Source: Candidatus Uhrbacteria bacterium (GTDB taxonomy: Bacteria; Patescibacteriota; Patescibacteriia; 2-12-FULL-60-25). Taken from it: DNA of 11,389 nucleotides. The position numbers and the translations under genes are program-made. How positions within the stretch are numbered: position 1 is the stretch's first letter; each line of letters begins with the position of its first letter. This document shows positions 1-5,076 of this stretch, piece after piece. The notes under the pieces were generated by a model. It had not been told where the DNA came from, made no database searches, and saw only the letters and a program-made list of their open reading frames with translations. The DNA lies in NCBI GenBank assembly GCA_903828685.1, contig CAIKNB010000128.1, positions 1-11,389 of the forward strand. The letters are read 5' to 3'.

Positions 1-1
1 A

Positions 2-682
2 ATCCCGGCGTATAACGAGGAAAAGACCATTGAGAAAGCAATCGCGGAAACGCAACAGGTGTTTGAGGAACTTGGGAAATCTTTCGAAATCATTATCGTT
101 GACGACGGCTCAACGGATGGGACGGCGTACATCGTCGAAAATTTGGTAGGGGCAAATATTTTTTTGCCCCTACGATTAATTAAACAATCCCACAATCAGG
201 GCAAAGGCGCGGCAGTAAAAACCGGCGTCATGGCGGCACTTGGGGAGTGGATTTTGTTTTTGGATGCGGATTTGGCGGCGCATCCGTCGGAAATCAAAAA
301 GGCGCTCCCGTATCTCCACGACCTCGATATCATCATCGGATCACGGCGCGTGGCTGGCGCTGATATCGCGGAGCGCCAACCCATCTATCGCCATTGGCTG
401 GGACGGCTCTTCAATTATTTCATCAGGATTTATCTCAATCTTCCTTATCGCGACACGCAGTGCGGTTTCAAGTTGTTCAATCAGAGGACAAGATTTCTTT
501 TCGAACAACTCCAAAGCACAGGTTGGGTTTTTGATGTGGAACTTTTATATCGCGCACGGCAGGCCAAATTGAAAATCAAAGAAATCCCGGTGACTTGGCG
601 CCACGGACGCGAAAGCCGCGTCAAGTTTGGGCATTTGTGGGAGGTGTGGTCAGAGCTGCGCGCGCTGAAGAAATCAGCGTGA
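2..682 (+). CDS. Family 2 glycosyltransferase, DPM1/polyprenyl-phosphate type (5' partial)
   Basis: The reading frame is open from base 2, so the start lies outside the window; only about ten N-terminal residues should be missing, since the visible part begins with the family's IPAYNEE motif. It probably transfers a sugar from a nucleotide-sugar to a lipid carrier such as polyprenyl phosphate at the inner face of the membrane. Visible GT-A landmarks, numbered from base 2, are VDDGSTDGT (about 33-41), the metal-binding DAD (88-90), a GSR motif and QCGFKLF (about 153-158), all typical of dolichol-phosphate-mannose-synthase-like enzymes. No C-terminal membrane segment is present. A palindrome at 146-173 is translated in frame between the first two motifs. 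The 3' end overlaps the convergent DUF3298 gene by 9 bp. The exact sugar and acceptor cannot be read from the sequence. Confidence 0.9.
   Translation: MPAYNEEKTIEKAIAETQQVFEELGKSFEIIIVDDGSTDGTAYIVENLVGANIFLPLRLIKQSHNQGKGAAVKTGVMAALGEWILFLDADLAAHPSEIKKALPYLHDLDIIIGSRRVAGADIAERQPIYRHWLGRLFNYFIRIYLNLPYRDTQCGFKLFNQRTRFLFEQLQSTGWVFDVELLYRARQAKLKIKEIPVTWRHGRESRVKFGHLWEVWSELRALKKSA
146..173. repeat. In-frame palindrome inside the glycosyltransferase gene
   Basis: An 11-bp perfect inverted repeat, GTAGGGGCAAA facing TTTGCCCCTAC, has a 6-nt T-rich loop (157-162). It encodes VGANIFLPL in the glycosyltransferase frame, between the DDGSTD motif and the RLIKQSHNQGKG segment. The GTAGGGGC...GCCCCTAC outer arms resemble a family of dispersed palindromes I recall from many genomes, so it may be an inserted mobile palindrome that kept the frame open. 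A second copy in this window was not seen. Confidence 0.7.
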
Positions 683-2041
683 AATGGCCAGGGAATCGTC
701 CAAAGCGCTATAAGGCACCACGACTTCCTGCGGGCCTTCGGCATATGACGCCACTTGGTAATTGGGGAAGAGCAGGTGCAGTCCGTCATCCGCCAGCCAA
801 AAGTACTGGTAGTTTTGGGCCGTGGGCGCGGTGCCGGTTTGGTTCCAATCCCGATCGCCGATGTTGCGTTTGGTGATTTCCGGCAGCGCGTAGTCCGACA
901 AGATCTTCAGATAAGCGGTGTCGGGTTTGAATATATCTTTGAGCGTGAGGAATTGTCCGGATTGCGTGTCGAAGACAAAGGTCTTATAGATCTGCGCCGG
1001 ATGCGCGCCGCCCGTGAATTCATCGCCGTTCATGTGCACGCTCAGATATTTGCCGTGCTGGCTCGTGGCAAAGCGCAGGGTATAGTCGCCGCGCCAGATT
1101 TTGGGGAACAGCTTGGGATCGGCCGTTTTGAAATAATCGGCGAAGACTTTGACGCTCGAAGCCATGTCGAGCTGGATGGTCTGGTTGAATGTATCCTGGG
1201 CTGTGGGATTGTCTAGCCCGGCGACTTCCGGGTAGTCGGCGTCAACGTCATACAACTTTGTCTTTTGTTGGATGTTTTGCGTCATGACGTCGTACGAGCC
1301 TGGAGTGACGAAGCTGAACGTCTTCATGACGTCCGCGAATACGGCAGTATCTGTCTTTTCGTTGAAGACGTATTTGCGGCAGGCCGCGGTTTTCCAGCCG
1401 GTTTTAGCCGCCACCGCCGGATCCTCGTGGCAGTCTCCTTCCACGCTTGGATCGCCGAGATAATGGATGCGCATGGAAACCGTGATAAGCGAATGCGTGG
1501 TGGTGGTCGTGTATATGTAGTTGCCGTCGCGCTGCATCATGCCCGCGTCCGTGAAGGTCTTGAGGCAGAAGTTGACGTCGTGCACCTTGACCCAAGAGTA
1601 CTTGATGCCCTGGTTGCCGGCTTCCGCAGTGGTGGTTGAACAATCTAAAGTCTGGCCTGGCATGAGGTCAGAAGCTTGGATTTTGACGAAGCGGTATTCC
1701 TGCCGGATGTCGGGCAGGCTGATTTCTTTGACGCTCGGATCTGCGCTGTCGGTCGCCGGGTAGCTCACGGCGAAGCCGTAATAGTCGTTGCGGTAGGTTT
1801 GCCAGGTCTGTCCGTCCTGCGTCGAAGAAGCCACGGTGCCCACGGTCGAGACAGTGGTCGTGGAAGTTCCGGCGGTCGAGGCGGCCGGCTGCTCTGTAGG
1901 TTGGGCTGTCTGCTCCGGCGGTTTGGTTTGCGCTGCCGGGCCTGCGGTTTGGTTAATGCCGCCGAAATAGTAGATTCCCGCGGCTAAGGCGAATAATACA
2001 ATGGCGCCGATGGCGCCCGTGACAAATATTTTTTTGGCCAT
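674..2041 (-). CDS. Membrane-anchored DUF4163/DUF3298 (RsiV-like) envelope protein
   Basis: The 455-residue protein has an N-terminal membrane anchor (about 5-27) and a Ser/Thr/Pro/Gln-rich linker (31-77). A middle domain begins with YRNDYYGFAVSYP (83-95) and contains four cysteines (134, 159, 204, 221). The C-terminal region (about 255-450) has the DUF4163/DUF3298 pattern, including GGAHP (344-348) and FPNYQVASYAEGPQEVVVPY (425-444). In Bacillus RsiV, an extracellular domain of this family senses lysozyme; no sigma factor is next to this gene, so only an outward-facing binding or sensing role is inferred. The start ATG has no Shine-Dalgarno and lies in a perfect inverted repeat (2035-2054). 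It is the last gene of the secG run, 27 bp after the binding-protein gene. Domain assignment is fairly secure, function is not. Confidence 0.8.
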   Translation of the reverse strand: MAKKIFVTGAIGAIVLFALAAGIYYFGGINQTAGPAAQTKPPEQTAQPTEQPAASTAGTSTTTVSTVGTVASSTQDGQTWQTYRNDYYGFAVSYPATDSADPSVKEISLPDIRQEYRFVKIQASDLMPGQTLDCSTTTAEAGNQGIKYSWVKVHDVNFCLKTFTDAGMMQRDGNYIYTTTTTHSLITVSMRIHYLGDPSVEGDCHEDPAVAAKTGWKTAACRKYVFNEKTDTAVFADVMKTFSFVTPGSYDVMTQNIQQKTKLYDVDADYPEVAGLDNPTAQDTFNQTIQLDMASSVKVFADYFKTADPKLFPKIWRGDYTLRFATSQHGKYLSVHMNGDEFTGGAHPAQIYKTFVFDTQSGQFLTLKDIFKPDTAYLKILSDYALPEITKRNIGDRDWNQTGTAPTAQNYQYFWLADDGLHLLFPNYQVASYAEGPQEVVVPYSALDDSLAISR

Positions 2042-2059
2042 AGGATTATGGCCAGTGTA
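2035..2059 (-). promoter_or_regulatory. Start-codon hairpin and possible -10 box of the DUF3298 gene
   Basis: An 8-bp perfect inverted repeat (2035-2042 with 2047-2054, loop ATCC on the coding strand) places the start codon ATG (2041-2039) in the 3' arm. A TACACT hexamer (2059-2054, minus strand) abuts the left arm and matches the proposed -10 box of the DsbA-like gene. Transcription from it would start near 2047, leaving a leader of about six nucleotides without the left arm. The hairpin would then form only in read-through mRNA from upstream genes. The repeat is directly visible; the promoter and its meaning are inferred. Confidence 0.4.
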
Positions 2060-2068
2060 TACCTTTTG

Positions 2069-3985
2069 TTACTTCCAATGCCAGCCAGTCTTGATGTACC
2101 AGCTTAGCAAATCGCTGAAGCGTTCGGCCGGTTCGGCAATTGCGACTTTGTCGCTCATGCCGTGGATTTTGTCGGCTACTAAATAGTGTTGCGTGGGGCG
2201 GTCCAAAAATAGCGCGGGAATATCCAAAGCCAAAGCCGCGGTCAGCTTTTGGCGCGCGGTTTCCAGGTTCTGCGTCGAGGTGACGTTGCGCGTCAGATTG
2301 AGGGCATCATCAACAGCATGATCGGAAAGTCCCGAGATGTTGAGTCCGCGGTCGGTTGCTTGGCCGCTCCACCAGAAAGGGAACATGTCCTGCTCCGGTC
2401 CCAACAGCACGTTCAGCAGCACGATTTGTTCGTTGCGTTCGCGGGTGGCGCGGCGCATGAGATCCTCCATGGCGATGGGTTCGATGGTGACGCGCGCGCC
2501 CACGAGCGACCACTGCCGTTTGAGGGTTGCGGCGATAGCGAGCAGATCCGGATCGTCGGGTATTAGTATGGTAAGCGCAAGTTCGGTCGAACTCGCGGTG
2601 GCGGTAACGGTTTGGTCGGCGACGGGCGCTACCGGTGTGATGATCTTTTTCTTGCCCTTGGTGCTGGGTGCAGGTGCAGCTTTTTTGGCTGGGGCCCAAA
2701 TCCTGACATTGCTGTTCTGCGGCACGACCCAGCCGGCCTGGGTCAGGAGCGTGCGTGCGCGTTCTAGGTCGTATTGCGTAGCGCTAGCATCGACTGCGCC
2801 GAACGGGAAGGGACCGGATACGGCGGCAGCCGAGCCATGCAGCGCCGTGATGATTTCGCTGCGGTCCACGGCCAGCGCCAGTGACAGGCGCACGTTCTTG
2901 TCCGTCAAAGTCTTGTTCTTGAGGTTGAAGAACGCCACGGTTTCCTGCGGCATCTCCAGGCTGATGTTCTTGATGCGTTGGCCCGAACCCATCTTGTCGA
3001 TATCGCTTTGGTTGATGAAAGCCACGCTGTCCACGAGTCCGGACTTAAAGGCGTCCAAAGACTCTTGGCGGTCGGAGAAAAATTGGAAGACCAAATCTTG
3101 GATGAAAGGCTTGGTGCCGTAATATCCGTCAAAGCGTTCCAGCGTATACGAGTGGATGGCTCCCAGATTGTCGCGGGTGAAGGCTTTGACGCGATACGGT
3201 CCGCTGCCGATGGGTTTGACGTTCAGGTCAGAAAGCTGCGCGCTCTCGGCCGGGATGTCCTGCCACAAATTCGATGGCATGATGCCGAAAGTCAGTTTGG
3301 TCAGGAAGCTGGCGTCAGGTTGGTTCAGGGTGAAGGTCAAGGTGTAGTCATCTACGGTCGTGAGTTTGACTCCCTGGAACAACGGCAGCAGCGGGCTTTT
3401 GCGCGACGGATCCTGTAGCGCGTCAAAAGTGAACTGCACGTCCTCGGCTGACAGCGGTTGGCCGTCGTGGAACTGCGCGCCATGGCGCAGCTTTACCGTG
3501 AGCGTTTTGCCGTCATCCGACCAGGTATAGCTTTCGGCCAAGTCAGGCGCCGCAGCCATGCCGTTTTGGCGGAATAAGCCAGAGTAGATCAGGCGCACCA
3601 AGTCGCGGTCCGTGTCGTTAGCCAGGGCATCAAGAGGATTCAGATATTTGGGTTGTCCGATGAGCGCTTCGGTCAGCGTCCCGCCGGCCGTGGGTTGCAA
3701 GGCGGTGTGTGAGCGGATAAAGGCAGCCGCGGCTAAGATCAGCGACAAGCACAATACTGCGGAGGCGATGTAAAGCGTATTCCTTTCGCCGCGCGACATC
3801 AGGCGCAGGGAATAGCGGAGCTGGCGATAGCGGGGGACGCGATCCGGTGAGGTGACGGCCACAACCAGCTCATGGTCTGGTCCGATCTCAGTCGTACGTT
3901 CTTCATTTGTGGCTTTTGGCGGCAGCCAAAAAAGCAGTCGGCGCAACAACCGACGCATCCAATCCGAAGGCGAAGTTTGGCTCAT
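2069..3985 (-). CDS. Membrane-anchored family 5 extracellular solute-binding protein (SBP_bac_5, OppA/DppA-like)
   Basis: The 638-residue product has three parts. Residues 1-70 form a basic cytoplasmic stretch including an Arg/Leu-rich amphipathic piece (10-19). A membrane helix spans about 71-90. An SBP_bac_5 domain runs from about 103 to the end, with typical segments such as GGTLTEALIGQPKYLNPLDA, LRHGAQFHDGQPLSAEDVQF and NVRLSLALAVDRSEI. This family normally delivers peptides to ABC permeases. A Lys/Ala/Pro/Thr-rich insert at about 432-468 is unusual. No permease or ATPase gene is nearby. I chose ATG at 3985, preceded by AAGAGA, over an in-frame TTG at 4012, because the TTG lies inside a hairpin (3998-4015). 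The gap to secG is 39 bp. Ligand unknown. Confidence 0.85.
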   Translation of the reverse strand: MSQTSPSDWMRRLLRRLLFWLPPKATNEERTTEIGPDHELVVAVTSPDRVPRYRQLRYSLRLMSRGERNTLYIASAVLCLSLILAAAAFIRSHTALQPTAGGTLTEALIGQPKYLNPLDALANDTDRDLVRLIYSGLFRQNGMAAAPDLAESYTWSDDGKTLTVKLRHGAQFHDGQPLSAEDVQFTFDALQDPSRKSPLLPLFQGVKLTTVDDYTLTFTLNQPDASFLTKLTFGIMPSNLWQDIPAESAQLSDLNVKPIGSGPYRVKAFTRDNLGAIHSYTLERFDGYYGTKPFIQDLVFQFFSDRQESLDAFKSGLVDSVAFINQSDIDKMGSGQRIKNISLEMPQETVAFFNLKNKTLTDKNVRLSLALAVDRSEIITALHGSAAAVSGPFPFGAVDASATQYDLERARTLLTQAGWVVPQNSNVRIWAPAKKAAPAPSTKGKKKIITPVAPVADQTVTATASSTELALTILIPDDPDLLAIAATLKRQWSLVGARVTIEPIAMEDLMRRATRERNEQIVLLNVLLGPEQDMFPFWWSGQATDRGLNISGLSDHAVDDALNLTRNVTSTQNLETARQKLTAALALDIPALFLDRPTQHYLVADKIHGMSDKVAIAEPAERFSDLLSWYIKTGWHWK

Positions 3986-3997
3986 GCGAAATCTCTT

Positions 3998-4015
3998 GTC
4001 TTGCGGCTGCAAGAC
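3998..4015 (-). repeat. Stem-loop between secG and the solute-binding protein gene
   Basis: A perfect 7-bp inverted repeat, GTCTTGC with GCAAGAC, has a 4-nt loop (AGCC on the minus strand). It lies 10 nt after the secG stop and ends 13 bases before the chosen ATG of the binding-protein gene. No T-run follows, so it is not a classic terminator; RNA processing, partial attenuation or protection of the downstream message are possible. Confidence 0.55.
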
Positions 4016-4024
4016 GGCGAGGTC

Positions 4025-4246
4025 TTACGTCAAGAGCACGTTCAGGATGGCACTGGCGAAAAACAGGACGGCCAGTCCAATAGAAGCGTAGAACAGCCCT
4101 TTTTCAATGCCGCGTTTGGTGCGGAAGACGTCGCTGGCGCCGCCGAAAGCCGCGCCCAGCCCGGTACCGCGCTGCTGCAGAAGGATAGCCGCGATAAGCA
4201 GGGTGGAGAGCACGATCTGTATGATTGATAGCACGATGGAACGCAT
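4025..4246 (-). CDS. secG: Preprotein translocase subunit SecG
   Basis: SecG is the small, non-essential accessory subunit of the SecYEG channel and stimulates protein export in the inner membrane. The 73-residue product has the family's size and layout: a first helix (about 4-23), the conserved LLQQRGTGLGAAFGG loop (about 22-36), a short polar loop with DVFRTKRGIEK, and a second helix (about 52-71). The start ATG at 4246 has no clear Shine-Dalgarno. It is first in a run with the solute-binding protein and DUF3298 genes and is divergent from the DsbA-like gene, so the whole neighbourhood handles exported proteins. Confidence 0.95.
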   Translation of the reverse strand: MRSIVLSIIQIVLSTLLIAAILLQQRGTGLGAAFGGASDVFRTKRGIEKGLFYASIGLAVLFFASAILNVLLT

Positions 4247-4261
4247 ATTTTATGCCCATTG

Positions 4262-4290
4262 AGGTTATCCCGAATCACTTGCGCAGTCAA
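4262..4290 (-). promoter_or_regulatory. Possible secG promoter
   Basis: On the minus strand TTGACT (4290-4285) matches five of six bases of the -35 consensus. With a 17-nt spacer the -10 would be TAACCT (4267-4262); GATAAC (4269-4264) is an alternative with a 15-nt spacer. The -10 match is weak. The segment overlaps the region just upstream of the opposing -10 for the DsbA-like gene, so the 77-bp spacer appears to hold divergent promoters. Confidence 0.3.
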
Positions 4291-4308
4291 GTCCAAGAGC
4301 CGCATTTA

Positions 4309-4317
4309 TGCTACACT
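4309..4317 (+). promoter_or_regulatory. Extended -10 promoter of the DsbA-like gene, apparently leaderless
   Basis: TGC-TACACT is an extended -10 (TGnTAnnnT). Six bases separate it from the ATG at 4324, so initiation at the usual distance would fall on the A of the start codon. No -35 element at normal spacing and no Shine-Dalgarno are visible, consistent with an extended -10 promoter and a leaderless message. Confidence 0.45.
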
Positions 4318-4323
4318 TGCCGC

Positions 4324-5073
4324 ATGGCTGGTGAACAAAAATCTTGGTATAGGAAACCTTGGGGCGTGGTCGCCTTGGTGGCGGCTGCCATTTTGCTGTT
4401 GATTTTGGTGCCGCTTATCTGGCAAACCGTGCATTACATCGCGCTCATCAAGAGCGGCAAGCTGTCGTCGCCCGAAGAACAGAAAAAAGCCGAGTTTCGG
4501 CAGCAGGTGGATCAAGCGCTGAAATTGCATCCGCCGACGGCGTTGCAATCGAAGACGATCGAAGGCGGCAAAAATCCGACCTGGGGTAATCCGCAGGCTG
4601 CGTTGCGCATCACGGAGTTCATGGATTATGACTGTCCGTATTGTCAGGCTATCGATCCGGCAATCATGGATTTTATGTCGCAGCACGCCACGGACACGTT
4701 GTTGATTTTGCGGGATTTTCCGGTCGCCGAGCTGCACCCGCAAGCTGAAGAAGCAGCCTTGGCCGCGCGCTGCGCTTGGACGCTGAAGCCGGATGGCTTT
4801 TGGGATTTTCATCGCGCGCTGTTCGCGCAGCAGGGCGAACATTCGCTCGACGGCTATGTGGCTGATGCCGTGCGCATCGGAATCCCGGACCAGGATTTTC
4901 GCGATTGCTATCAAAACCAAACGCCGATTCAAGACATGCGGCAATCATTGAGCGACGGGGAGCATGCCGGCGTCGCAGGCACACCAACCTTTTTCTTTAA
5001 CGGCGTAAAACTGCCAGTGCCGGATGAAAGCTATCTGGAGATCATCAGCCAGGAGGTACGTGCCGCCAAATAA
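4324..5073 (+). CDS. Membrane-anchored DsbA-like thiol oxidoreductase
   Basis: The 249-residue protein has a membrane anchor (about 14-33), a charged linker (about 44-85) and a DsbA/Thioredoxin_4-type domain. The active site CPYC is at 104-107 in the context FMDYDCPYCQ, and the conserved cis-proline loop is GTPTFFFNG (219-227, Pro221). Two more cysteines (150, 195) may form a structural disulfide. Such enzymes make or isomerise disulfides in exported proteins outside the membrane. I chose ATG 4324 over an upstream in-frame start at 4225, because the extension would overlap secG, contain the predicted promoter and add non-family sequence. The stop is 3 nt before a very Cys-rich exported protein, which is the obvious candidate substrate. 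Oxidase versus isomerase cannot be decided, and no DsbB or VKOR partner is in the window. Confidence 0.9.
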   Translation: MAGEQKSWYRKPWGVVALVAAAILLLILVPLIWQTVHYIALIKSGKLSSPEEQKKAEFRQQVDQALKLHPPTALQSKTIEGGKNPTWGNPQAALRITEFMDYDCPYCQAIDPAIMDFMSQHATDTLLILRDFPVAELHPQAEEAALAARCAWTLKPDGFWDFHRALFAQQGEHSLDGYVADAVRIGIPDQDFRDCYQNQTPIQDMRQSLSDGEHAGVAGTPTFFFNGVKLPVPDESYLEIISQEVRAAK

Positions 5074-5076
5074 CAT

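Noticed and set aside
146..173. Palindrome in the glycosyltransferase as a terminator
   Set aside because: It is inside an intact coding region and the T-run is in the loop, not after the stem.
755..1987. Plus-strand open frames opposite the DUF3298 gene
   Set aside because: Compositions rich in Arg/Gly/Val with no domain pattern; the minus-strand gene explains the region.
2337..3122. Plus-strand open frame of 261 residues opposite the solute-binding protein gene
   Set aside because: The minus-strand frame has clear SBP_bac_5 motifs; this one is its low-complexity shadow.
3986..4012. TTG start at 4012 for the solute-binding protein
   Set aside because: The TTG is inside a stem-loop; ATG 3985 has a purine-rich AAGAGA upstream.
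4225..4323. N-terminal extension of the DsbA-like protein to 4225
   Set aside because: It would overlap secG by 22 bp, contain the -10 box, and precede a normal membrane anchor with unrelated sequence.
5051..5056. AGGAGG as ribosome binding site for the Cys-rich protein
   Set aside because: It lies 20 nt before ATG 5077 and 44 nt before ATG 5101, too far for normal use, and is explained as coding sequence of the DsbA-like gene.
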